Shown one piece after another: positions 8,511 to 16,914 of a stretch of DNA of 64,000 nucleotides. Position numbers and translations under genes: made by a program. The DNA lies in NCBI RefSeq assembly GCF_000425025.1, contig NZ_AUKZ01000003.1, forward strand, positions 62,001 to 126,000. The letters run 5' to 3'. Position 1 is the stretch's first letter. Each line of letters opens with the position of its first letter. The notes beneath the pieces are model-generated. The model was not told the DNA's origin. It did no database searches and saw only the letters and a list, made by a program, of their open reading frames with translations. Source of the DNA: Streptococcus castoreus DSM 17536. Lineage in GTDB: Bacteria > Bacillota > Bacilli > Lactobacillales > Streptococcaceae.

Positions 8511-9605
8511 ATGATTGAATTGTTAAAAGATACTCGAAAGAGTATGATGACAGGTGTTTCTTACATGATTCCTTTTGTTGTTGCCGGTGGGGTTATGTTA
8601 GCACTTAGTGTCCTTCTATCAGGAAAAGCAGCAGTTCCAAGTAATGGTTATTTAGCAGATGTTGCTAAAGTAGGTATAGCTGGACTGTCTTTAATGGTGC
8701 CTATTTTATCAGGTTACATTGCTTTTGCGATGGTTGACCGTTCTGGTTTAGCACCTGGAATTATTGGTGGGTTGATTGCTAGTCAAATTGGAGCTGGATT
8801 CTTGGGAGGAATTTTATCGGGGTTAATTGCAGGAATTGTTGTTTATTATCTTAAAAAAATTCAACTTCCTAAATCGTTCAAATCATTAATGCCAATTTTT
8901 ATCATCCCTTTATTAGGAACATTTATTGTTGGTGGCATTATGTACTGGGTTATAGGGAAGCCTATGGCTGCTGCTATGACAGGGATGACTGCTTGGTTAG
9001 AATCACTTGGTTCAGGAAATCTTGTTCTTTTAGGACTTATTTTGGGTGCAATGATTGCTTCAGATATGGGGGGACCAATAAATAAGGTTGCCTTTGGATT
9101 TGGTTCAGCAATGGTTGGTACAATTAACTCTTCTACGGGTCTGCCAAGTGGAACTGCTCTTTCTATTATGGCAGGAATCGGAGTGGCAATTTGTATTCCG
9201 CCTTTAGGAATGGCCCTTGCGACATTTTTGGCTCCTAAAAAATTTACTGAAGAAGAAAAAACTTCTGGAAAAGCGGCTATTGTTATGGGAATGGTAGGAA
9301 TTACTGAGGGAGCTATTCCATTTGCAGCGGCTGATCCGCTAGCATGTATCCCGGCTAATATTGTTGGTAGTTCTATTGGAGCGGCTTTAGCTATTTGGCT
9401 AGGGGCAGGTAATCCTGCCCCTTGGGGAGGTTGGATTGTTGTGCCAGTTTCACATCAACCTTTCATTTATATTTTATCAAGTCTGATAGGGGCTGTTATT
9501 ACAGCTGTGACAGTAATTTTGTTGAAAAGAACTGTTAAAGAATTGACTTTAGAGGATAATGGTGTGGAAGAGGACGACTTTGATCTTGAATTTGAAATAC
9601 TCTAA
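8511..9605 (+). CDS. PTS fructose-family EIIC permease (module 2)
   Basis: A 364-residue membrane protein with eight or nine hydrophobic segments, like a stand-alone fructose-type EIIC. Conserved stretches include MTGVSYMIPFVVAGG at the start and GITEGAIPFAAADP around residues 263-276, the EIIC substrate-site signature. The C-terminus is unusually acidic (GVEEDDFDLEFE). A strong terminator follows at 9613, so the GRE downstream is probably transcribed separately. Confidence 0.92.
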   Translation: MIELLKDTRKSMMTGVSYMIPFVVAGGVMLALSVLLSGKAAVPSNGYLADVAKVGIAGLSLMVPILSGYIAFAMVDRSGLAPGIIGGLIASQIGAGFLGGILSGLIAGIVVYYLKKIQLPKSFKSLMPIFIIPLLGTFIVGGIMYWVIGKPMAAAMTGMTAWLESLGSGNLVLLGLILGAMIASDMGGPINKVAFGFGSAMVGTINSSTGLPSGTALSIMAGIGVAICIPPLGMALATFLAPKKFTEEEKTSGKAAIVMGMVGITEGAIPFAAADPLACIPANIVGSSIGAALAIWLGAGNPAPWGGWIVVPVSHQPFIYILSSLIGAVITAVTVILLKRTVKELTLEDNGVEEDDFDLEFEIL

Positions 9606-9612
9606 AGAGTAT

Positions 9613-9657
9613 GTTTGTGCAATTTGCCAAAACAATTGCACAAACGTGCTTTTTGTA
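9613..9657 (+). terminator. Strong terminator between second PTS and second GRE
   Basis: A perfect 12-bp stem (GTTTGTGCAATT / AATTGCACAAAC) with a 9-base loop is followed by GTGCTTTTTG. It splits module 2 into a transport unit and an enzyme unit. Confidence 0.8.
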
Positions 9658-9810
9658 TAAATCCCATTTTTCTTTTGTCTTAAGAAGATTGATACGAAAG
9701 CCTTTTATCCCTAAAAAACTTTTTGTTGACAATTTATATAGTTATTATTTTTAGATCGTTTTACAATAGAAGTATAAAGTAACTTGTGCTATCAATGAAA
9801 GGATTATATT

Positions 9811-12156
9811 ATGGCAGCAGGAGTAATTGATAAGAGTAAAAATATTGCCAATTTAGTTTTTAATGGGAATCCTCGCATTCAGCTTATGAAAGAGAATCTT
9901 TTTAAAGAAGAACGACAAATTTCTTTAGAAAGGGCTCTTCTTTATACAGAAAGTTATCAAAAAACGGAAGGACAACCAGTAATTATTCGTCGTGCTAAAG
10001 CAGTTCAGCATATCTTAGAGAATGTTCAAATAAGTATTCGAGAAGGAGAACTATTGGTTGGAAACAGGACAGTACGACCTCGCTCAGGGATTTTATCACC
10101 GGAAATGGATCCTTACTGGATAATCAAGGAAATTGATACTATTGCTACAAGACCTCAAGATCAGTTTGTCTTTACAGAAGCTGATAAAACAATTTACATG
10201 GAAAAGCTTTATCCCTACTGGAAAGGTCGATCAATGAAGGACTTCATCAATGCGCAATTAACAGATGATGTCAAAGAAGCTATGGCTGATGAAGTGTTTA
10301 AACTTAACCAAACAGATAAGGGTCAAGGACATATTATTATGGACTTTCCAGCTATATTGGAACATGGGATTCAATATTATATTAATATCTTATCTGATAA
10401 AATGACTGAGCAGCCAGATAATAGCTTTTTTAAAGCAGGCTATATTATTTTCCTGGCAATGAGAGATCACTTTCTTAGATATGCAGATTTAGCACAAGCT
10501 ATGTCTGCAAAATCAAATGGAAAACGGCGTAATGAGTTAGAAAAAATCGCACAAATATGCCACAAATTAAGTAAAGAAAAACCAGAGTCTTTTTATGAAG
10601 CTTTGCAATTATTATGGATGACAAGCATTGTTGGTCAATACGAGTCAAATGCTTCCTCCTTATCTCTAGGACGAACTGATCAGTACCTCTACCCATTTTA
10701 CAAAGCCTCTCTTGAAGCGGGTGAATCAGAAGTATTCATGTATGAAGTTTTAGGGGATTTTTATATCAAAACCAATGATGTTGTTCTTTTGAGAAGTCAA
10801 AGCAGTGCTAAATGTTTTGCCGGCTTTCCAACAGGCTATACCATTGCTTTAGGTGGTTTAGATGAATATGGTCATACAGCGGTTAATCCTTTATCCTATA
10901 TTATGCTAGATATTTACCATGAGATTCTATTGCCACAGCCTAATTTGTCTGTGCGGATGAATGAATTGATTCCACGTCGTTTTCTCTTAAAAACATGTGA
11001 AACGATTCGTCTAGGAACTGGGATACCACAATTATTTAATGATGAAGTGTGTATTCCGGCCTTTTTAAGCAAAGGTGTTAGTTTAGATGATGCTCGTGAT
11101 TATGCCACAGTTGGTTGTGTAGAAACATCTATTCCAGGACGTACTTATGGTCTCCATGATATTGCACTTTTTAATCTCCTAAAAATCATGGAACTTAGTT
11201 TATACCACTTGCGCCATAGAACTGAGGTGACCTACCAAACACTGTGGAAAGATATTGAAAATAAAATTGATTATTATGTCAAGTTGGTCGTTAAAGGGTC
11301 TAATATTGTTGACCTTGGACACCGTCATTATGCTCCAACGCCATTTTTATCTATCCTAATTGCCGATTGTTTAGAAAGTGGTAAAGATGTGACTGAGGGT
11401 GGAGCAAGGTACAATTTTTCAGGAGTTCAAGGGATTGGACAAGCGAACCTTAGTGATTCGATGTACGTTGTTAAAAAAATGGTATTTCAAAATCAAGAAA
11501 TGCCTTTAGCAGAGCTAATTAAAGCTTTAGAGTCAAATTATGAAGGACAATATGCAGAGCTTCAAAAACATGTCATTCAAGATTTTGAAAAATATGGTAA
11601 TGATAATGATGAAGTTGATGATATAGCAGTCAAACTATTTAGGCATTATGCTAAGGAATTAGAAAAATATCAAAATGTTCGCGGAGGTCAATTTATCCCG
11701 GGAGCTTATACTGTTTCAGCTCATATCCCACTAGGAGAAGCCGTTGGAGCAACACCTGATGGTCGTAAGTCTAGGGAGCAGTTAGCTGATGGGGGGTTGT
11801 CCCCTATGGTTGGTAGAGACCATTTAGGTCCAACTGCGGTCTTAAAATCTGTTAGTAAATTAGATAATTATCTTACTGTTAATGGCAGTTTATTAAATGT
11901 AAAATTTCAACCTAATACCTTAAAAGGGACTGAAGGGCTGAATAAATTTGCTGATTTCTTGATGGCATATACGAAATTAAAAATTCAACACATTCAGTTC
12001 AATGTGCAATCTAAAATGACTTTGTTAGATGCTCAAAAACACCCTGAAAAATATACAGGTCTGCTTGTTAGAGTAGCAGGTTATAGCGCCTTTTTCGTTG
12101 ATTTGAATAAACAGATACAAGACGACATTATTGCACGTGTAGAACATCAACTCTAA
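9811..12156 (+). CDS. Second glycyl radical enzyme (PflD/YbiW-like dehydratase)
   Basis: A 781-residue GRE with radical glycine G757 in RVAGYSAFF and catalytic C436 in VGCVETSIPG. The Cys-Val-Glu loop again marks it as an eliminase-type enzyme, not pyruvate formate-lyase. It resembles PflD at 3800 along its whole length but is clearly divergent, as expected for a different substrate. The activase gene follows 21 bases later, then FSA and GldA. I infer an anhydrohexitol 6-phosphate substrate, perhaps the other epimer from PflD. Other diol- or amine-eliminating GRE roles are not excluded. AAAGGA precedes the ATG, and the coding sequence looks more AT-rich than pflD. Confidence 0.82.
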   Translation: MAAGVIDKSKNIANLVFNGNPRIQLMKENLFKEERQISLERALLYTESYQKTEGQPVIIRRAKAVQHILENVQISIREGELLVGNRTVRPRSGILSPEMDPYWIIKEIDTIATRPQDQFVFTEADKTIYMEKLYPYWKGRSMKDFINAQLTDDVKEAMADEVFKLNQTDKGQGHIIMDFPAILEHGIQYYINILSDKMTEQPDNSFFKAGYIIFLAMRDHFLRYADLAQAMSAKSNGKRRNELEKIAQICHKLSKEKPESFYEALQLLWMTSIVGQYESNASSLSLGRTDQYLYPFYKASLEAGESEVFMYEVLGDFYIKTNDVVLLRSQSSAKCFAGFPTGYTIALGGLDEYGHTAVNPLSYIMLDIYHEILLPQPNLSVRMNELIPRRFLLKTCETIRLGTGIPQLFNDEVCIPAFLSKGVSLDDARDYATVGCVETSIPGRTYGLHDIALFNLLKIMELSLYHLRHRTEVTYQTLWKDIENKIDYYVKLVVKGSNIVDLGHRHYAPTPFLSILIADCLESGKDVTEGGARYNFSGVQGIGQANLSDSMYVVKKMVFQNQEMPLAELIKALESNYEGQYAELQKHVIQDFEKYGNDNDEVDDIAVKLFRHYAKELEKYQNVRGGQFIPGAYTVSAHIPLGEAVGATPDGRKSREQLADGGLSPMVGRDHLGPTAVLKSVSKLDNYLTVNGSLLNVKFQPNTLKGTEGLNKFADFLMAYTKLKIQHIQFNVQSKMTLLDAQKHPEKYTGLLVRVAGYSAFFVDLNKQIQDDIIARVEHQL

Positions 12157-12177
12157 GTGGCTAGATAAGGAGGATAG

Positions 12178-12960
12178 ATGTCTGGTAAAGGATTAGTTTT
12201 TAATATTCAACGCTACTCAGTTCACGATGGTGATGGTATCCGAACAATAATCTTTTTAAAAGGCTGCCCTCTAGCTTGTCCATGGTGTGCTAATCCAGAG
12301 TCAAGAAAAGCTGTAAGTCCTACAAAGTGGATTAAAAATGGGGTTCAAGAGACTGTTGGTGAGTGGCGAGAAATAAATGACCTTGTTGATGAAGTGATGA
12401 AAGATGAGGTTTTCTTTCGCACATCTGGCGGAGGTGTGACCATTTCAGGAGGAGAAGTATTAATGCAGTATGAATTTGCTGCTAAATTACTGAAAGTTTT
12501 TAATGAATTGGGAGTTCATACAGCAATTGAAACAACAGGCTGTTTTCCCTTAGAACGTATACAAACTTTGACTCCATACCTTAATCAAGTTCTATTTGAT
12601 TTAAAGATTATGAACCTACAACTGGCTAAAAAAATTATTGGTATTGATGTTGGTCTATCTAAACTAAATTTTGAATTTTTGTTGACACAAAAACAGATTC
12701 AATTAATTCCTCGAATTCCTTTGATTCCAAATTATACAATACCTATTGAAAATTTAGAGGCTATCGCTCAGTATTTAAGCGATCTATCAATTAAAGAAGT
12801 TCATCTATTACCTTTTCATCAATATGGTAGCCAGAAATATGATTACTTGGGCTGGGAATATCAAATGAAATCCACTCCCACATTGTCATCAGAACAATTA
12901 TTGATATGCCATCAGATTTTTCAACAACATCATATCAAGGCAAATATTGATGGCTTATAA
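12178..12960 (+). CDS. Glycyl-radical-enzyme activating enzyme (radical SAM)
   Basis: A 260-residue radical-SAM activase. The C-x3-C-x2-C cluster motif is in [14 protein letters not shown] (about 30-43), preceded by the GIRT activase signature ([14 protein letters not shown]); [12 protein letters not shown] is the SAM/GGE motif. After the cluster there is no cysteine-rich insertion, so it lacks the ferredoxin-like double 4Fe-4S domain that most non-PFL activases carry. It lies 21 bases after the second GRE with an AAGGAGG ribosome-binding site, so that GRE is its likely partner. It may also serve PflD, which has no adjacent activase here. Confidence 0.9.
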   Translation: MSGKGLVFNIQRYSVHDGDGIRTIIFLKGCPLACPWCANPESRKAVSPTKWIKNGVQETVGEWREINDLVDEVMKDEVFFRTSGGGVTISGGEVLMQYEFAAKLLKVFNELGVHTAIETTGCFPLERIQTLTPYLNQVLFDLKIMNLQLAKKIIGIDVGLSKLNFEFLLTQKQIQLIPRIPLIPNYTIPIENLEAIAQYLSDLSIKEVHLLPFHQYGSQKYDYLGWEYQMKSTPTLSSEQLLICHQIFQQHHIKANIDGL

Positions 12961-12983
12961 TAAAAAAAGAAAGAAGAATACTT

Positions 12984-13652
12984 ATGGAATATATGTTAGA
13001 CACTTTGGATTTGGAAGCGATTAAAAAATGGCATCGTATTTTACCCCTTGCAGGTGTGACCTCAAATCCAACAATTGCTAAAAAAGAAGGAGCGATTGAT
13101 TTCTTCGAACGAATAAGGGAGGTACGTACGATTATTGGTGATAAGGCTTCTATTCATGTGCAGGTTATTGCCCAAGACTATGAGGGGATTTTAAAAGATG
13201 CTGCTGACATTAGCAAACAATGTGGGGACAGTGTTTATGTTAAAGTTCCAGTCACTACAGAAGGTCTTGCGGCCATTAAAACCTTGAAAGCAGACGGTTA
13301 CCTTATTACAGCGACAGCTATTTACACCGTTTTCCAGGGCTTGTTAGCTATTGAAGTAGGTGCTGACTATCTGGCTCCGTATTACAATCGTATGGAAAAC
13401 CTTAATATTGACCCAGAAGCTGTGATTGAGCAGTTGGCAAAAGCCATTGTTCGTCAGGATTCGAGCAGTAAAATTTTGGCAGCTAGTTTCAAAAATGTTG
13501 CCCAAGTGACGAGATCGTTTGCCTTGGGAGCACAAGCTATTACAGCTGGACCGGATATTTTTGAAGCAGGTTTTGCCATGCCGTCTATTCAAAAAGCAGT
13601 TGATGATTTTGGGAAAGATTGGGAAGCGATTCACCATCGTCAGAGCATTTAA
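12984..13652 (+). CDS. fsa: Fructose-6-phosphate aldolase (FSA/TalC-type)
   Basis: A 222-residue class I aldolase of the small transaldolase family. The Schiff-base lysine is in VYVKVPVT, and the HVQVIAQ segment has the glutamine that marks FSA, where true transaldolases have glutamate. The order after the GRE and before GldA fits a route in which 1-deoxyfructose 6-phosphate is cleaved to hydroxyacetone and glyceraldehyde 3-phosphate. S. pyogenes annotations call this gene mipB. It starts 23 bases after the activase stop, so it probably shares its transcript. Confidence 0.9.
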   Translation: MEYMLDTLDLEAIKKWHRILPLAGVTSNPTIAKKEGAIDFFERIREVRTIIGDKASIHVQVIAQDYEGILKDAADISKQCGDSVYVKVPVTTEGLAAIKTLKADGYLITATAIYTVFQGLLAIEVGADYLAPYYNRMENLNIDPEAVIEQLAKAIVRQDSSSKILAASFKNVAQVTRSFALGAQAITAGPDIFEAGFAMPSIQKAVDDFGKDWEAIHHRQSI

Positions 13653-13688
13653 TTGATGTCGTCAAAAAATTCAAAAAGGAGCATAACA

Positions 13689-14792
13689 ATGAAAGTATTT
13701 GCAAGTCCATCACGTTACATCCAAGGGAAAAATGTCTTGTTTACCAATGCAGACACCCTTAAACAATTAGGGGATAACCCAATTTTACTCTGTGATGCCA
13801 TGGTTTATGGTATCGTCGGTGAAACGTTTGAAGGCTATTTGACAGATAACGGCATGAGTCCTGTTCACGTAGCCTTTAATGGGGAAGCATCTGATAATGA
13901 AATTAACCGTGTGGTTGCCATCGCTAAAGACAATGGTAGTAATGTCATCATTGGTCTTGGTGGTGGAAAAACCATTGACAGTGCCAAGGCGATTGCGGAT
14001 ATTTTGAGTATTCCAGTGATTATCGCCCCAACCATTGCATCAACAGATGCCCCAACATCAGCCTTGTCTGTGATTTACACTGATGAGGGGGCTTTTGAGA
14101 AATACATTTTCTATGCTAAAAATCCAGATCTTGTATTAGTAGACACACAAGTCATTTGTCAAGCACCAAAGCGGTTATTGGCTTCAGGAATTGCGGATGG
14201 TTTGGCAACTTGGGTTGAGGTGCGTGCTGTTATGCAAAAAAATGGTGAGACCATGGCAGGTGGTAATCAAACATTAGCGGGGATTGCGATTGCCCAAGCT
14301 TGTGAACAGACCTTATTTGCTGATGGACTCAAAGCAATGGCTAGCTGTGAGAAAAAAGTGATTACACCAGCTTTAGAAAATGTCATCGAAGCCAATACTC
14401 TCCTTAGTGGTCTTGGCTTTGAAAGTGCTGGACTTGCGGCAGCACATGCGATTCATAATGGTTTTACAGCGCTGACAGGTGACATTCACCATTTAACCCA
14501 CGGAGAAAAAGTTGCTTATGGAACCTTAACACAACTTTTTTTGGAAAATCAGTCAAGAGAAGAAATAGATCGTTACATTGATTTTTACCAAGCGATTGGC
14601 ATGCCAACGACCCTCAAAGAAATGCATTTAGACACCGCAAGTCAGGAGGATCTCTTGAAAATCGGTCGTCAAGCAACTATTGAGGGAGAAACCATTCATC
14701 AAATGCCATTTGTGGTTACCGCAGAAGATGTTGCAGCTGCCTTAGTTGCAGTAGATGCTTACGTGTGTAATCGCCAAAAACAATCCAGTTGA
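13689..14792 (+). CDS. gldA: Glycerol dehydrogenase-family (GldA) NAD-linked dehydrogenase
   Basis: A 367-residue iron/zinc-type alcohol dehydrogenase of the GldA family. The nucleotide loop is GLGGGKTIDSAKA, and metal ligands are expected in the HAIHNG and HHLTHGEKV motifs. I chose the ATG at 13689, with AAAAAGGAG just upstream, over the longer frame from 13653. In the inferred pathway it reduces hydroxyacetone to 1,2-propanediol; GldA also oxidises glycerol to dihydroxyacetone. A terminator follows at 14886. Confidence 0.92.
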   Translation: MKVFASPSRYIQGKNVLFTNADTLKQLGDNPILLCDAMVYGIVGETFEGYLTDNGMSPVHVAFNGEASDNEINRVVAIAKDNGSNVIIGLGGGKTIDSAKAIADILSIPVIIAPTIASTDAPTSALSVIYTDEGAFEKYIFYAKNPDLVLVDTQVICQAPKRLLASGIADGLATWVEVRAVMQKNGETMAGGNQTLAGIAIAQACEQTLFADGLKAMASCEKKVITPALENVIEANTLLSGLGFESAGLAAAHAIHNGFTALTGDIHHLTHGEKVAYGTLTQLFLENQSREEIDRYIDFYQAIGMPTTLKEMHLDTASQEDLLKIGRQATIEGETIHQMPFVVTAEDVAAALVAVDAYVCNRQKQSS

Positions 14793-14885
14793 AGGCAGCT
14801 ATCGTAACGTGGAACGCATGATTTGATAGAAAACACGCATTTCGTAACAATGCGTTTAGGCTGACATGGACTCCGAGGGGTATTC

Positions 14886-14933
14886 AGGTTGAAGAAAAAA
14901 GGTTGTTTTCAACTGACTTCTTCAGCCTTTTTA
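14886..14933 (+). terminator. Terminator of the GRE2-fsa-gldA transcript
   Basis: An 11-bp stem AGGTTGAAGAA / TTCTTCAGCCT (one G-U pair) encloses a 21-base loop and is followed by a T-run. Confidence 0.75.
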
Positions 14934-15000
14934 GTTTTTGAGAAAATGCAACCATTTCCACAAACATTGATTTGAGAAATGAGATAGTCACTTTATGTGG

Positions 15001-15006
15001 TATAAT
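15001..15006 (+). promoter_or_regulatory. Extended -10 promoter of the S66 peptidase gene
   Basis: TATAAT preceded by TG plus one base (TGGTATAAT) forms an extended -10 element. No good -35 lies at the right spacing. The gene's ATG at 15037 follows a GAGGAGG ribosome-binding site. Confidence 0.6.
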
Positions 15007-15036
15007 GGGGCAATAGATTTGTCGAGGAGGTTTCAA

Positions 15037-16062
15037 ATGCTGAAAAAAGTTGGTATTGTTAGTTTATCTAGTGGCATTTTAGGTGAAGATATGGTCAAGC
15101 ATGAGTTGGATTTGGGACTAAAACGCTTGGAGAATTTAGGTCTTGAAGTGGTTACGTTGCCCAATACGTTAAGGGGGCTAAATTATCTGAGGGAACATCC
15201 TGAGGCTAGGGCAGCCGATTTATTGACAGCTTTTGCAGATGCTTCCGTTGATATGATTTTATGTGCTATCGGTGGCGATGATACCTATCGTCTTTTGCCC
15301 TATCTTTTTGAGACGAATCAGCTTCAAGATGTCATTCAGCAAAAAGTTTTCCTGGGTTTTTCTGATACGACCATGAATCATCTCATGCTCCACAAATTGG
15401 GGCTTAAGACCTTTTATGGTCAGTCTTTTTTAGCAGATATTTGTGAACTAGACGAAGAAATGCTACCTTACTCTCTCGCTTATTTTAAAGAATTAATTGA
15501 AACAGGAACGATTTCTGAGATAACCCCTAGCAATCTTTGGTATGATGAGCGGACAGATTTTAGTCAAAAGGCGCTGGGCACTAAACGTCAAGAACATGCT
15601 AATCATGGCTTTGAATTATTAAGAGGACCGTCAACTTTCAAAGGACCTATTCTGGGTGGCTGCTTGGAATCTCTTTATGATATATTTGATGCTTCAAGGT
15701 ATTCAGACAGTGTAGCCCTTTGTCAAGAATACGAACTCTTTCCTTCTGTCACAGATTGGAAAGGGAAGATTTTACTACTGGAAACTAGCGAGGAAAAACC
15801 AAATCCGAATCACTATCGGAAAATGCTTCAAAGGCTTAAAGATACGGGGATTTTTTCTGTTATATCGGGGGTCTTGGCTGGAAAACCGATGGATGAGACC
15901 TACTATGATGCGTATAAGCAAGTTTTATTAGAGGTCATTGATACGGACATTCCGATTCTTTACAACCTCAATGTAGGGCATGCCACACCAAGAGCGATTG
16001 TTCCTTTAGGGGTTATGGCAGAAGTTAATGCGGCTCAACAGATAATTCGCTTTGAAACGTGA
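15037..16062 (+). CDS. LD-carboxypeptidase family protein (peptidase S66, MccF-like)
   Basis: A 341-residue cytoplasmic protein of the S66 serine peptidase family. The nucleophile region is AIGGDDTYR and the GFSDTT motif is characteristic of MccF/LdcA. The ATG at 15037 has GAGGAGG seven bases upstream, whereas the frame to 14995 runs into the promoter. Family members trim peptidoglycan LD-peptides or hydrolyse microcin C-like peptidyl nucleotides; which applies is unknown. No export signal is seen, which leans to the MccF-like side. It is monocistronic. Confidence 0.85.
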   Translation: MLKKVGIVSLSSGILGEDMVKHELDLGLKRLENLGLEVVTLPNTLRGLNYLREHPEARAADLLTAFADASVDMILCAIGGDDTYRLLPYLFETNQLQDVIQQKVFLGFSDTTMNHLMLHKLGLKTFYGQSFLADICELDEEMLPYSLAYFKELIETGTISEITPSNLWYDERTDFSQKALGTKRQEHANHGFELLRGPSTFKGPILGGCLESLYDIFDASRYSDSVALCQEYELFPSVTDWKGKILLLETSEEKPNPNHYRKMLQRLKDTGIFSVISGVLAGKPMDETYYDAYKQVLLEVIDTDIPILYNLNVGHATPRAIVPLGVMAEVNAAQQIIRFET

Positions 16063-16252
16063 TCTGATTGCCTTGATTTAATGATGTAAAAGAGTTGTAG
16101 CAACTCCAAACCTTCTTCTAAGAAGAATCTTTCATTAAAAATAATGGCTTAATTGTTAAGAGTTGATAGAAAGTAGCACTAGAAACAGAGAGTTTCTTTT
16201 TTAAAATGCTTATGGTTAAGCCGTTTTGGATCGAAATTTTCTTTTTAAAACG

Positions 16253-16302
16253 AAAAAGAGTGAAGAAATAAGTCCCCAAAAGACATTTTCTCACTCTTTT
16301 TT
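16253..16302. terminator. Terminator after S66 peptidase
   Basis: An 11-bp stem AAAAAGAGTGA / TCACTCTTTTT ends in a T-run on the plus strand and has an A-run on the other side, so it can act in both directions. Confidence 0.7.
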
Positions 16303-16635
16303 AGTTGCCACATTTCTAAAGTTGGCAATCTTTTTAATATTTCACTCCAATAAGTCCTAATATCAGCCAAATAGCTGAATGAAAGGAATTTTTAACCACT
16401 TTTATCAAAGTAAATTCAGCTTGTTGAGCAGTCGCTGCATTAACTTTGTGTCATACATTTCCGCACGATGTCAACGAACAGAATTTTTGAATTGGCTTTG
16501 CAAGCTAGACCATTTTCTTTAAGTTATTAGAACCCTTTTTTTCAGACCGCTCATTTCCTATTTTGTGGATTGGCAAAATTTCTCTTCATAAGTCTTTTAA
16601 ATATTATTAATGGCTTGTTTGCAAAGATATACTGG

Positions 16636-16704
16636 GTAAGATTTCTCGAGTAAAAACTCGAGATGAGGAGGTGAATTCGTCAGTTTTTACTCGAGACATC
16701 TTAC
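16636..16704. repeat. 23-bp near-perfect inverted repeat
   Basis: Left arm 16636-16658 and right arm 16682-16704 pair over 23 bp with one mismatch. The loop of 23 bases contains AGGAGGTGA, identical to a strong ribosome-binding site. The arms contain CTCGAG, so the left arm can also fold locally. It lies at the border of the pilus island. Confidence 0.8.
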
Positions 16705-16914
16705 GAACTCAGAATAAGCTAAACTTCATAACAGGGAAAACAAACGGTTAAGGAAATAGCTTCCAAGTAGATTTTTAAAACTAAAAAACTCCTCAAAAAT
16801 GGAGTTCTTTACGGTTTTTGAGAATGAAATGTAAAGGGATTGAGGGTGATTATGATTTAAGAGCATTAAATGCCTTTATGTGTTAAACAGCCATTCGACT
16901 ATTTTACGGATGCC

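Larger units (their letters stand above)
16063..16914. other. Gene-poor 850-base stretch between S66 peptidase and the pilus regulator
   Basis: A terminator stem at 16253-16302 (AAAAAGAGTGA / TCACTCTTTTTT) serves the peptidase gene. An open minus-strand frame of ~34 codons at about 16337-16440 has no usable start codon and may be a relic. A long inverted repeat occupies 16636-16704 and a short hairpin lies at 16787-16810. No intact gene is visible. It marks the left border of the pilus island. Confidence 0.5.

Noticed and set aside
9724..9767. TTGACA/TACAAT pair as the promoter of the second GRE
   Set aside because: The elements are 30 bases apart, too far for one promoter; either the -35 or the -10 is wrong, so no promoter was annotated.
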